From Bacillus sp. HSf4 (GTDB taxonomy: Bacteria > Bacillota > Bacilli > Bacillales > Bacillaceae), in contig NZ_CP120679.1 of assembly GCF_029537375.1 (NCBI RefSeq), positions 804,001-868,000 on the forward strand: a stretch of 64,000 nucleotides of DNA, read 5' to 3'. Below the pieces are notes generated by a model that was given only the letters and a program-made list of their open reading frames with translations, was not told the origin of the DNA and did not search any database. This document shows, one piece after another, positions 1-7,765 of the stretch. The position numbers and the translations under genes are program-made. Position 1 is the stretch's first letter. Every line of letters starts with the position of its first letter.

Positions 1-1
1 G

Positions 2-328
2 ATCGGAATCGTCGTCACAAACGCGATTGTCTTAATCGACCGCGTCATCCATAAGGAAGCGGAAGGACTGTCTACAAGAGAAGCGCTTCTTGAAGCCGGC
101 TCTACAAGACTCCGCCCGATCCTGATGACAGCCATCGCAACCATCGGCGCCTTGCTTCCATTGGCGTTCGGATTCGAAGGCGGCAGCCAGATCATCTCAA
201 AAGGACTCGGCGTTACCGTCATCGGCGGTTTAATCAGCTCCACGCTCCTCACACTTCTGATTGTGCCGATCGTCTATGAAGTATTGGCCAAATTCCGCCG
301 GAAAAAGCCGGGAGTGGAAGAAGAGTAG
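2..328 (+). CDS. swrC: SwrC, RND-family efflux pump, C-terminal end (partial)
   Basis: This is the last ~108 codons of an RND (AcrB-type) inner-membrane transporter; the rest lies before the window. The visible part has the typical late RND segment: a transmembrane helix with VTNAIVLIDRV, the loop STREALLEAGSTRLRPILMT, then helices running to a short basic, Lys/Glu-rich cytoplasmic tail. In B. subtilis the gene just before dgkB-rlmCD is swrC (yerP), needed for swarming and for resistance to surfactin, and the order here is the same. The reading frame begins at base 2. The assignment rests on the RND motifs plus synteny. Confidence 0.85.
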   Translation: MGIVVTNAIVLIDRVIHKEAEGLSTREALLEAGSTRLRPILMTAIATIGALLPLAFGFEGGSQIISKGLGVTVIGGLISSTLLTLLIVPIVYEVLAKFRRKKPGVEEE

Positions 329-339
329 GATAAAGATGA

Positions 340-369
340 AAGCCTCAGCGGCAAGCTGAGGCTTTTTTC
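340..369 (+). terminator. Rho-independent terminator after swrC
   Basis: An AAGCCTCAGC arm and its complement GCTGAGGCTT flank a short loop and are followed by a run of six T. It lies 12 bases after the swrC stop and also separates swrC from the convergent acetyltransferase gene. Confidence 0.85.
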
Positions 370-402
370 GTTTAGTTCCGTTGGAGAGAACCGCGGGGCA
401 TT

Positions 403-942
403 TCAATCATTCGGATTGATGACAGCGAGCATTTGATGATCTTCCCATTTGCCGTTGATCTTAACGTTTTTCCGAGCGATGCCTTCTTTATGAAAACCCG
501 CTTTCTCCAGCACCCGAATGGATGCGAGATTATGAGGCATGACACCGGCTTCGATGCGGTGCAGCTTCAGTTCTTCAAAGGCGAATTCGACCATCAGCCT
601 GCACGCTTCAGTTGTATAGCCTTTGCCATTATGTTTCTCATCTAAAAAATAGCCGATAAAAGCGCATTGCAGAGCGCCGCGCAGCACTTGAAAAAGATTG
701 ATCGTCCCGATCAGCGCGTCACTTGCCTGATGAAAGATGCCGAAGTAATAGTCTTCATCTTTTTGCATGTTGTCATAGAAGGTTGTCAGCCTTTGTTTCT
801 GTCCTTCAAATGTATAAAAATCATCGCTCCGCTCCATGGAAAACCTTTCGAAAAACGCGCGGTTGTCGATCTGCAATTTGAGGCATGCCTCAGCGTCGCG
901 TACTGTCAGCGGCCTGACATAAACGTGTTCCCCTTTTTTCAT
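403..942 (-). CDS. GNAT N-acetyltransferase, RimJ/RimL/YdaF type
   Basis: A 179-residue single-domain acetyltransferase, the usual length for the RimJ/RimL-like branch that acetylates protein N-termini or small amines with acetyl-CoA. Visible features are the N-terminal strand VYVRPLTVRDAEA, the central GYFLDEKHNGKGYTTEACR segment (the acetyl-CoA pyrophosphate-binding motif A, here NGKGYT), and the family ending NLASIRVLEKAGFHKEG. A clear AAGGAG lies nine bases before the ATG. It is followed on the same strand by no close gene; the nucleoside hydrolase stops 16 bases before its start, so the two may be co-transcribed. The substrate cannot be told from sequence. Confidence 0.85.
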   Translation of the reverse strand: MKKGEHVYVRPLTVRDAEACLKLQIDNRAFFERFSMERSDDFYTFEGQKQRLTTFYDNMQKDEDYYFGIFHQASDALIGTINLFQVLRGALQCAFIGYFLDEKHNGKGYTTEACRLMVEFAFEELKLHRIEAGVMPHNLASIRVLEKAGFHKEGIARKNVKINGKWEDHQMLAVINPND

Positions 943-958
943 CTGCTTCGTCTCCTTT

Positions 959-1909
959 TCAAGTTGGAATGCGGTCTGCTTTTTTCATCAACTCTTCAAA
1001 GTAAAGAAAAAATGCGTCCCTGTCGACTTGCTCGACGACTTCGACCCGTCTTCCGTCCGGGTGCTCTTCTGTTCTCCCTTGGCGCGGGCTTTCCGTGTGC
1101 ACAATCGCATGGGCGGTCCGCGAACGGGTGAAATCTTTGGCGCCGAGCGTGAGCGTTGTCAGCACATCCCAAAGGTAATAGGTGGAATTCGTCTCCGTAT
1201 GGACTAGTGGCGGGCACATCGCATAACACTGGCCGATAAAGTCGATCCCGACATGCTTCCTGAGGCTCGCCCAATGGGAGCGGATCTCATTTGTCAAAGG
1301 CACCTGGTTCGTGCTTTCAAGGGCAACCATTTCGATCTGAATGTCAGCTTGAAATACCGTCTTCACACTGTACGGGTCCCAAAACGCGTTCCATTCCGCC
1401 GTCCCGTCGTGCTCAGGCTCTTCCACATTCCCTTTCTCAAGGAAGGTGCCGCCCATCCAGACAAGCTTTGCAATCTGTTCGGCGATGGACGGGTCTTTTT
1501 CCAAGGCCCGGGCCAAATCTGTCAGCGGTCCTGTGAAAAGCAGTGTCACAGGCTCTTTACTGTTTTTGAGCTTCTCAAGCAAATGAAGATGGGCGGGAAG
1601 GTCGGATATCGGCGTTTTGGCAGGGCCATTTTCATTTAAAATCGGCAGAGCGTCGACATAAAAGGCATGCATGCGCCACTCCTTTGGAAACGGATGAACA
1701 CCTCTGGAGTCGGAAGCGGCCGTTTCGACCGGATAGGACCCGAAGCGGTCGATGATCTTCCGGCTTGCGCTTAGCGCGGGCTCCAGGTAGCAATCCGCGG
1801 GAATGACCGATGCGCCGACCAATTTGACATCCTCCATCTGCAAAAGCAGAAACAAGGAGACGAGATCATCCACGCCTCCGTCGTGATTAAAATAAACAAG
1901 TTTCTTCAC
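959..1909 (-). CDS. Inosine/uridine-preferring nucleoside hydrolase family protein
   Basis: About 316 residues of the IunH/CU-NH fold, which splits ribonucleosides to base and ribose with a Ca2+ ion held by an N-terminal Asp cluster. The cluster is present but altered: NHDGGVDDLVSL instead of the usual DTDPGxDD, so the first metal Asp is replaced by Asn-His. The later LLFTGPLTDLARAL and WMGGTF segments are typical (family LxxGPLTN and MGG). The start chosen is GTG at 1909, because AAAGGGG ends nine bases before it; ATGs at 1915, 1918 and 1936 are in frame but the same ribosome site overlaps or abuts them. The changed metal motif could mean a different substrate. It probably shares a transcript with the acetyltransferase downstream. 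Confidence 0.8.
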   Translation of the reverse strand: MKKLVYFNHDGGVDDLVSLFLLLQMEDVKLVGASVIPADCYLEPALSASRKIIDRFGSYPVETAASDSRGVHPFPKEWRMHAFYVDALPILNENGPAKTPISDLPAHLHLLEKLKNSKEPVTLLFTGPLTDLARALEKDPSIAEQIAKLVWMGGTFLEKGNVEEPEHDGTAEWNAFWDPYSVKTVFQADIQIEMVALESTNQVPLTNEIRSHWASLRKHVGIDFIGQCYAMCPPLVHTETNSTYYLWDVLTTLTLGAKDFTRSRTAHAIVHTESPRQGRTEEHPDGRRVEVVEQVDRDAFFLYFEELMKKADRIPT

Positions 1910-2093
1910 AAGCATCATCCCCTTTGCTGTCGTCATGTTTCCTATTCTACATCAATCCATCTCCTGGTTAGGAAAATTTATCTAAAGTTAAACAAAAAGC
2001 TGGTATGATTTGTTGCGATTTTTTAAACAACTAGTATAATTAAAGGTTGTTGGTAAAGAAATGATACGGATACTCTAATAGGATGATGAAAAC

Positions 2094-3008
2094 ATGAAAC
2101 GTGCACGAATCATATACAATCCGACTTCGGGACGGGAGCTGTTTAAAAGGAACCTTCCCCAAGTCCTGCAAAAATTCGAACAAGCCGGATATGAGACATC
2201 ATGCCATGCGACAACAGGTGAAGGAGATGCCATTCAGGCGGCCAAAATCGCTGCCGAACGGCAATTTGATTTAATTGTCGCCGCAGGCGGAGACGGAACC
2301 TTAAATGAAGTCATCAACGGCTTGGCGCCTTTGGAACACCGCCCCAAGCTCGGGGTCATTCCCGTCGGTACGACAAATGACTTCGCCAGAGCACTCGGCA
2401 TCCCGAGGGAGGATATTTTAAAGGCTGTTGACACAATACTAGAGGGAGAAGCCCGGCCGATTGATATCGGCCGCGTCAACGGCCAATATTTCATCAATAT
2501 CGCCGGAGGCGGACGCCTGACCGAACTGACATATGACGTCCCAAGCAAATTGAAGACGATGCTCGGCAACCTCGCTTATTATTTGAAAGGCATGGAAATG
2601 CTGCTGCCTTCATTAAGGCCGACCGAGGTCGAAATCGAATATGACGGCAAGCTCTTTCAAGGCGAAGTGATGCTGTTTTTGGTGATGCTGACGAACTCCG
2701 TCGGCGGCTTTGAAAAGCTCGCCCCAGACTCCAGCTTGAATGACGGCATGTTTGATCTGATTATTTTAAAACGAACAAACCTCGCCGAGTTTATCAGGCT
2801 TGTCACGCTTGCGCTCAGAGGCGAACACATTCGCGACGAGCATATCATTTACACAAAAGCGAACCGCGTCAAAGTCACGCTCAAGGATAAAATGCTTTTG
2901 AATCTTGACGGCGAATACGGCGGCGAACTGCCGGGCGAATTTGAAAACCTCTACCGCCACATTGAAGTCGTCATGTCAAAAGAAAAAGCGAGAAAATTGG
3001 ATGATTAA
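2094..3008 (+). CDS. dgkB: Diacylglycerol kinase DgkB
   Basis: 304 residues, matching the soluble DgkB family (303 in B. subtilis). It phosphorylates diacylglycerol released during lipoteichoic acid synthesis back to phosphatidate. The N-terminal nucleotide-binding part shows AGGDGTLNEVINGL and GVIPVGTTNDFARALGIP, the DAGK catalytic signatures with GGDGT. Farther on, FINIAGGG and the C-terminal LNLDGEYGG strand match the family. The lipoteichoic acid synthase ltaS that creates its substrate is also in this window (53.5-55.5 kb). The ATG follows a weak ribosome site (GGATGATG). Order swrC-dgkB-rlmCD is as in B. subtilis. Confidence 0.95.
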   Translation: MKRARIIYNPTSGRELFKRNLPQVLQKFEQAGYETSCHATTGEGDAIQAAKIAAERQFDLIVAAGGDGTLNEVINGLAPLEHRPKLGVIPVGTTNDFARALGIPREDILKAVDTILEGEARPIDIGRVNGQYFINIAGGGRLTELTYDVPSKLKTMLGNLAYYLKGMEMLLPSLRPTEVEIEYDGKLFQGEVMLFLVMLTNSVGGFEKLAPDSSLNDGMFDLIILKRTNLAEFIRLVTLALRGEHIRDEHIIYTKANRVKVTLKDKMLLNLDGEYGGELPGEFENLYRHIEVVMSKEKARKLDD

Positions 3009-3042
3009 ACTTGGTCGCATGCTTTGGCCAAGTTTTTCTTTT
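3009..3042 (+). terminator. Hairpin and T-run between dgkB and rlmCD
   Basis: AACTTGG and CCAAGTT arms enclose a 13-base loop and are followed by TTTTTCTTTT. It ends 15 bases before the rlmCD start, so rlmCD may depend partly on read-through. Confidence 0.65.
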
Positions 3043-3056
3043 AGCAGGTGAAAAAT

Positions 3057-4439
3057 ATGAAACAAAAAGCCCCCGTGCAAAAAAATGAATATTATGATGT
3101 TGTATTTGAAGATTTGACACATGAAGGCGCCGGAGTCGCCAAAGTCGACGGTTTCCCGATTTTCGTGCCGAACGCGCTGCCAGATGAGAAAGCGCAGATC
3201 AAGGTGACAAGGGTGAAAAAAGGCTTCGCCTTCGGCCGCCTCATCGACCTGAGGGAAGAAAGCCACTTCCGCACGGATGCCCCGTGCCCGATCTACAAAC
3301 AGTGCGGCGGCTGCCAGCTGCAGCACATCAATTACGAAGGCCAGCTTCTCTACAAGCAGAAGCAAGTCAAAGACGTGCTGGAGCGAATCGGCAAGCTTGA
3401 TGTAAGCCGGATCACCGTCCACCCGACCCTCGGCATGGAAGACCCGTGGAACTACCGAAACAAAGCCCAGGTCCCTGTTGGCGAAAGAGAAGGCGGTCTG
3501 ATCGCAGGCTTCTACCAGCAGCGCAGTCATGAAATCATCGATATGAACGAATGCCTGATCCAGCAGTCGGAAAACGACCGCGTCGTTCAAGCGATTAAAG
3601 AGATCTGCGGCAAATACGGTATCAAAGCGTACAACGAAGAACGCCACAAAGGCTGGCTCAGACACATCATGGTCAGATACGGCGCCGTAACAGGCGAAAT
3701 GATGGTCGTCTTCATTACAAGGACAAACGACTTCCCGCACAAAGCGAAGATTGTCGAGGAGATCACCGCGGCATTCCCGCACGTCAAATCGATCGTCCAA
3801 AACATCAACCCGAAAAAAACAAATGTCATCTTCGGCGACGAAACGCACGTCATCTGGGGAGAAGAATACATTTACGACACCATCGGCGGCATCAAATTCG
3901 CCATCTCGGCGAGATCGTTCTACCAAGTCAACCCCGAGCAAACAAAAGTGCTCTACGACAAAGCGCTTGAATACGCCGAACTAAACGGTGAAGAAACAGT
4001 GATCGACGCCTACTGCGGCATCGGCACGATCTCGCTGTTTCTGGCGAAGCAGGCGAAGAAAGTGTACGGCGTCGAAATTGTGCCGGAAGCGATTGAGGAT
4101 GCGAAGCGGAATGCCGAGCTGAATGGTATTGAGAACGCTGAGTTTGCTGTCGGCGAAGCGGAGACCGTGATTCCGAAATGGTATGAGGAAGGCATTGCGG
4201 CTGACACGCTAGTGGTTGACCCGCCGCGCAAAGGGTGCGACGAGGCTTTACTGCGGACGATTATTGAAATGAAGCCGAAGCGTGTAGTGTATGTATCGTG
4301 CAACCCGGGAACCTTGGCGCGCGATTTGCGTGTGCTGGAGGATAGCGGGTATGTGACGCTTGAGGTGCAGCCTGTTGATATGTTTCCGCATACAAGTCAT
4401 GTGGAGTGTGTGGCCGTGCTTGTCAAAAAAGATAAATAA
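3057..4439 (+). CDS. rlmCD: 23S rRNA (uracil-C5)-methyltransferase RlmCD
   Basis: 460 residues of the RlmD/TrmA-like methyltransferase family; in B. subtilis this enzyme (YefA) methylates U747 and U1939 of 23S rRNA using S-adenosylmethionine. An N-terminal TRAM domain ([20 protein letters not shown]) is followed by the iron-sulfur cysteines in [12 protein letters not shown]. The C-terminal SAM domain shows [26 protein letters not shown] and the catalytic-cysteine block [12 protein letters not shown]. The ATG at 3057 is preferred over the in-frame GTG at 3048 because the CAGG ribosome site abuts the GTG but lies about eight bases before the ATG. Length equals the family norm. Confidence 0.95.
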   Translation: MKQKAPVQKNEYYDVVFEDLTHEGAGVAKVDGFPIFVPNALPDEKAQIKVTRVKKGFAFGRLIDLREESHFRTDAPCPIYKQCGGCQLQHINYEGQLLYKQKQVKDVLERIGKLDVSRITVHPTLGMEDPWNYRNKAQVPVGEREGGLIAGFYQQRSHEIIDMNECLIQQSENDRVVQAIKEICGKYGIKAYNEERHKGWLRHIMVRYGAVTGEMMVVFITRTNDFPHKAKIVEEITAAFPHVKSIVQNINPKKTNVIFGDETHVIWGEEYIYDTIGGIKFAISARSFYQVNPEQTKVLYDKALEYAELNGEETVIDAYCGIGTISLFLAKQAKKVYGVEIVPEAIEDAKRNAELNGIENAEFAVGEAETVIPKWYEEGIAADTLVVDPPRKGCDEALLRTIIEMKPKRVVYVSCNPGTLARDLRVLEDSGYVTLEVQPVDMFPHTSHVECVAVLVKKDK

Positions 4440-4448
4440 AAATCTAAA

Positions 4449-4487
4449 AACATAAGCCTCTCCAACCCAGGAGAGGCTTATAATGTT
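4449..4487 (+). terminator. Long hairpin after rlmCD
   Basis: A perfect 12-base arm ATAAGCCTCTCC pairs with GGAGAGGCTTAT across a six-base loop, extended by AAC/GTT. The T-run is poor (TAATGTTATA), so it may work as a weak terminator or a transcript-end stabiliser. It marks the boundary between the core rlmCD block and the accessory island. Confidence 0.6.
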
Positions 4488-4584
4488 ATATGAAGGTACC
4501 ATTTCTTGCATAAAGTCCTACTGAATAAAGAGGTGTATCAAAATAGAACACAAAATATCAAATCAACTAACGATTAGTGAACAA

Positions 4585-5685
4585 ATGAAGCGCGTTTTAT
4601 CAACATATCAACAAGCAAAACATGAGGAATTTAAGGGGCACCCTTTGTCGCACCTTATTTGTCATGAAATAAAGGACACTTTTTTTAAAGTTGTTGACTT
4701 AGAACCTAGTATATATCATGTAGCAGGTTCTGTTGGAAAAGGTCGTTGGGCTGAGATTCCTTGGGTTTCAATTTTTATAAAGAATTTAACGACTTCGGCG
4801 ACAAGGGGCTACTATATTGTTTACTTATTTAGTGCAGATGGAAGCGGTGTTTATGTTAGTTTGAATCAAGGATGGACCTACTTTAAAGAAAAGTATGGAA
4901 CAAAAATAGGTAGGGCCAAAATCCAAAAAATAGCTTCTATTATCAGAGAAAAACTAAATACCATACCTCAAAATATGAACCTTACAAATATTGATTTAAA
5001 GGGCGAAGGTGATCTTGCGAGAGGATATGAGTTAGGACATGTATGTGGTCGTTTTTATGATGTTAGCAATTTTCCGAGTTCAGAAGACATCATAAGCGAT
5101 TTACAAGCTTTATTAGTTACATACAAAGAAATAGAAGGTCTTATCGGATATCGATCAATAGAACAGTTTAATGATTTTATTCTATTGCAGGAAGATGGCC
5201 AATTTTTAGAAGACCGGAATAACGAAGAGCAATATCAATTAGCAGCCCAAACATTTATCATATCTGAGAATGCGAGTGTGGGATATGAAGTCAATCAAAA
5301 GAGAGAACGTCCACAACCTATCATTAATCAAGGTGGTCAAAAGCAATGGACAAGAAATGCAAGTCTTGCCTCAAAAGCTATGATGCTTTCAAACTATACA
5401 TGTGAAATTGACCATTCCCACAAAACTTTTATCTCTAAATCTACCAACAAGCCCTATGTTGAATGTCATCATCTTGTCCCTATCGCCAAGCAAGAGGAGT
5501 TCAAATATGACTTAGATCAACTGGCAAACTTGGTCAGCCTATGTCCACACTGTCATCGCCTTATTCATTATGGTCAAGATAAGGAGAAGGAAAAACTGTT
5601 GAAAAAATTGTATGATCAGCGGAAGGATCACTTGAAAAAGATAGGAGTTGAAATTACTTTTTCTTATCTTAAAGGAATGTATTGA
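4585..5685 (+). CDS. Type IV-like restriction endonuclease: MrcB_N (DUF3578) domain plus HNH nuclease
   Basis: The N-terminal half (residues ~1-190) has the MrcB_N/DUF3578 pattern, with FKGHPLSHLI near the start, GKGRWAEIPWVSIF, and YIVYLFSADGSGVYVSLNQG. This domain is known to read modified cytosine in McrB-type restriction systems. The C-terminal part (~255-366) is an HNH nuclease with CEIDHSHKTF, YVECHHLVPI and LCPHCHRLIH, giving the ECHH and CPxCH metal/catalytic residues. Together this suggests a one-protein nuclease that cuts modified foreign DNA. The gene is visibly more A+T rich than its neighbours. The start is uncertain: coding-like sequence with a good AAAGAGGTG ribosome site extends upstream but only ATA (4543) and ATT (4573) codons are available there; ATG 4585 has no clear ribosome site. 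Confidence 0.8.
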   Translation: MKRVLSTYQQAKHEEFKGHPLSHLICHEIKDTFFKVVDLEPSIYHVAGSVGKGRWAEIPWVSIFIKNLTTSATRGYYIVYLFSADGSGVYVSLNQGWTYFKEKYGTKIGRAKIQKIASIIREKLNTIPQNMNLTNIDLKGEGDLARGYELGHVCGRFYDVSNFPSSEDIISDLQALLVTYKEIEGLIGYRSIEQFNDFILLQEDGQFLEDRNNEEQYQLAAQTFIISENASVGYEVNQKRERPQPIINQGGQKQWTRNASLASKAMMLSNYTCEIDHSHKTFISKSTNKPYVECHHLVPIAKQEEFKYDLDQLANLVSLCPHCHRLIHYGQDKEKEKLLKKLYDQRKDHLKKIGVEITFSYLKGMY

Positions 5686-5810
5686 TATCTACTAGATAAA
5701 AAATGTTAATATGATTAGCTTAAGGAATGGTCATATCCAAGTTGACTCTTACCAGACAAGCAAAAAGCGGGTAGCCGATATAATGAAATTAGGCTAGGGT
5801 CATCTCCACA

Positions 5811-6090
5811 TGGATCAATGAGCATTTCTACAACATCCGAAATGCTTATCATGAAGCAAAAAGTCTCATTGGCGCCATACCCCTTTTAAAATGCAAGTCG
5901 GCGCCATCAAGCGTGCGTTATCACCTGATGTTAAACGTTTATCGATGGAGGAACGGTTCATACCTTTCAAGGCGGATAAAGAAAGGCCTTCATCATGTCG
6001 ACGGTGTATATGAATTGTTTATCAGACAGCGAGAATAAACTGAGCGGATTGTTAAAGAGGATGCTTGTAGAAAATGACGTCGTTTATTCC
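5811..6090 (+). pseudogene. Decayed fragment of a superfamily 1 (AAA_12/UPF1-like) helicase
   Basis: Three short pieces in different frames line up with the C-terminal core of SF1 helicases. From about 5811, WINEHFYNIRNAYHEA leads into LIGAIPLLK; then MQVGAIKRALSPDVKRLS in another frame; then GTVHTFQGG at 5950-5976, which matches the conserved GTVHTFQG motif (helicase motif V). A stop follows directly. No intact reading frame remains. B. subtilis has a helicase-like gene (yeeB) in this chromosomal place, so this may be the remains of a defence-type helicase. The identification rests on motif memory and order of the pieces. Confidence 0.5.
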
Positions 6091-6114
6091 TAATGAAAGT
6101 AAGGGAGCCTAGAC

Positions 6115-7029
6115 ATGTATCTATTTCAATTAAATCATCAAGATCTGAAAGAAATCCGGGAAAAACCGTTTAAGAAAGAAAAAGACATACAACAGCTTTG
6201 TGAAAAGAATTTAAAGCAATTGTTGGGCCTTAAATTCATCGCGTCTGAGTTTCGAGTTGCCGGCTTTGATACGCTGGCATTTGATGATCAGACGCAATCG
6301 TTTGTCATTATTGAATATAAAAATAAGAAGCACTCAAGCGTGATTGACCAAGGCTATGCTTATTTGTCCATCATGCTTAATAACAAAGCAGACTTCATTC
6401 TTGAATATAATGAAAATCAAGGAAGGCATTTGAAAAGGAATAGCATTGATTGGTTACAATCAAGGATTATCTTTATTTCGCCTGAGTTTACTACACACCA
6501 AAAGGAATCCATTAATTTTAGAGATTTACCAATGGAATTGTGGGAAATTAAAAGGTATGAAAATGACCTGATACAAATGAATCCTATCAGACCAAATAGG
6601 ACATCGGGTTCGATAAACACAATTTCGAATCAAAGTGAAGCGATTGAACAAGAGAGCAGGGAAATCAAAGTATTTACTGAAGAAGATCATCTAATCCGCA
6701 AGCCTGATGAGGTGATTGACCTATACCATCAGTTCAAAGAAGACATTTTAAATGTAGGTGACAACATATCAGTCAAAGCGACAAAGCTGTATATCGCATT
6801 TACTGTTAATAAGCGTAACATGGTAGAGGTTCTTCTCTTAAAAAGGTGTTTGAAAATTTGGATCAACACCAAAAAGGGCGAGCTGGATGATCCGGCGGGT
6901 TTAATGAGAGATGTTTCTGAGACCGGCCACTGGGGAAACGGCGATTATGAAGTGCAAATCAGCGATGAAGAGCATGTTGAATATATCATCGGTTTGATTA
7001 AACAAGTTTATGAGAAAAATAAAGTTTAA
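6115..7029 (+). CDS. PD-(D/E)XK nuclease-like protein with C-terminal DUF5655 domain
   Basis: 304 residues. The N-terminal ~115 residues carry a PD-(D/E)XK-like core: KDIQQLCEKNLKQLLGL as the leading helix, then FRVAGFDTLAFD and FVIIEYKNKK, giving Asp...Glu-X-Lys. The C-terminal ~115 residues match DUF5655, with VIDLYHQFKEDILNVG, KATKLYIAFTVNKRNMVEV and ISDEEHVEYIIGLIKQVYEK. Proteins of this layout occur beside restriction or other defence genes, and here it follows the MrcB_N-HNH gene and a helicase relic. AAGGGAG lies about eight bases before the ATG. A DNA-cleaving role is inferred only; the substrate is unknown. Confidence 0.7.
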   Translation: MYLFQLNHQDLKEIREKPFKKEKDIQQLCEKNLKQLLGLKFIASEFRVAGFDTLAFDDQTQSFVIIEYKNKKHSSVIDQGYAYLSIMLNNKADFILEYNENQGRHLKRNSIDWLQSRIIFISPEFTTHQKESINFRDLPMELWEIKRYENDLIQMNPIRPNRTSGSINTISNQSEAIEQESREIKVFTEEDHLIRKPDEVIDLYHQFKEDILNVGDNISVKATKLYIAFTVNKRNMVEVLLLKRCLKIWINTKKGELDDPAGLMRDVSETGHWGNGDYEVQISDEEHVEYIIGLIKQVYEKNKV

Positions 7030-7060
7030 GAGCCTTTTCACATATAAAAAAGGCTCTTTT
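7028..7060 (+). terminator. Terminator after the DUF5655 gene
   Basis: AAGAGCCTTTT and AAAAGGCTCTT arms, overlapping the stop codon, followed by TTTCTGTTTT. A second small perfect palindrome (TTTTCTGTTTT, G, AAAACAGAAAA) overlaps its 3' side at 7057-7079. Confidence 0.85.
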
Positions 7061-7180
7061 CTGTTTTGAAAACAGAAAATTAAGTAGCGGGCAGGATAAT
7101 AAAGTACGAAATCGAATTCATAAATTTAACGATCCTCTCAAATCAAAATCCACCCATTCACCAACCAGGAGGCCGCCCTC

Positions 7181-7375
7181 ATGAACCACTACCAGTTAGA
7201 CCAATACCTGCGCAAACTCGACCCTACCGAAGAAATCTAAATCACAACCGGTGAAAATATTCCCGATTTTGACGGTAAAGAGCTGCTGGTTGAACACAAC
7301 GGTCATATTCCTCGTTTACAGGAAAACTATTATTTTGAAAAAGGGGCCGATTTGTTATTAGCAAGCATCTCCTAA
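7181..7375 (+). pseudogene. Truncated gene with an internal stop, possibly the N-terminus of an AraC-family regulator
   Basis: A strong CAGGAGG site precedes an ATG that opens MNHYQLDQYLRKLDPTEEI and then meets TAA at 7238. The same frame continues as ITTGENIPDFDGKELL, then GHIPRLQENYYFEKGADLLL, before a second stop at 7373. The continuity suggests a single-base change of a Tyr codon to TAA. The pattern resembles the cupin-like N-terminus of AraC-type regulators, but the DNA-binding part is missing. The family assignment is weak; the broken state is clear from the sequence. Confidence 0.45.
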
Positions 7376-7442
7376 TTGTCTGTTTTGTCTTTCTCAGAAT
7401 CCTTTTTTATCCTGTGGGGAAAGTGTTGTTAATCAATAGGGG

Positions 7443-7488
7443 GTTTTAAAAAGAAGAGCCTAAATTGTTTTTTACACAATCTTGGCTC
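7443..7488 (-). terminator. Terminator for the split-sigma operon
   Basis: Read on the minus strand: GAGCCAAGATTGT, a seven-base loop, ACAATTTAGGCTC, then TTCTTTTT. It lies about 75 bases after the stop of the small sigma-partner gene. Confidence 0.75.
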
Positions 7489-7561
7489 AAACTCACCACA
7501 TTGTTTTACATTGTCATATCTCAATCGTCTAGTCGTTTGCTGGCATAAAAGAGATCTTGTT

Positions 7562-7765
7562 TTACTTGCATATTTTTCTAGTGTATTCAAAAAAGCTCGG
7601 TACCGCTTCATCTAACATGTTATCCAGCTTTTCTATGATTTTTAGTTTCATTTCTTGTGAAAGATCTTCTCTTTCATCTAGGACTGTCTCCTTTATGTGC
7701 TTTTTAATTTTGCCCTCCAATTGATTTAAAATGAACTCGATTTCTTCGTTTCTTTCAGGATTCAT
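7562..7765 (-). CDS. RsoA-like small sigma subunit (sigma region 2 fragment)
   Basis: A 67-residue protein starting at ATG 7765, where GAGGAGGG sits seven bases upstream. It overlaps the end of the preceding sigma-like gene by 11 bases, so the two are translationally coupled. The stretch EREDLSQEMKLKIIEKLD resembles sigma-70 regions 2.1-2.2 (the DLxQEgxxgLxxAxexFD pattern that binds the RNA polymerase clamp), and DEAVPSFFEYTRKI resembles the segment after it. In B. subtilis the 79-residue RsoA plays this part and acts only together with SigO. Similarity is at motif level; the pairing with a larger region-4 protein and a nearby yvrJ-like gene makes the call plausible. Confidence 0.55.
   Translation of the reverse strand: MNPERNEEIEFILNQLEGKIKKHIKETVLDEREDLSQEMKLKIIEKLDNMLDEAVPSFFEYTRKICK

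Noticed and set aside
2976..3941. Long open frame (321 codons) on the minus strand opposite rlmCD
   Set aside because: It is antisense to a certain gene, its protein is of odd composition (many Asp, Phe, Val) and it has no ribosome site; a shadow of biased codon use in rlmCD.
7429..7611. 60-codon frame on the minus strand
   Set aside because: It covers the terminator of the split-sigma operon and lacks a ribosome site.
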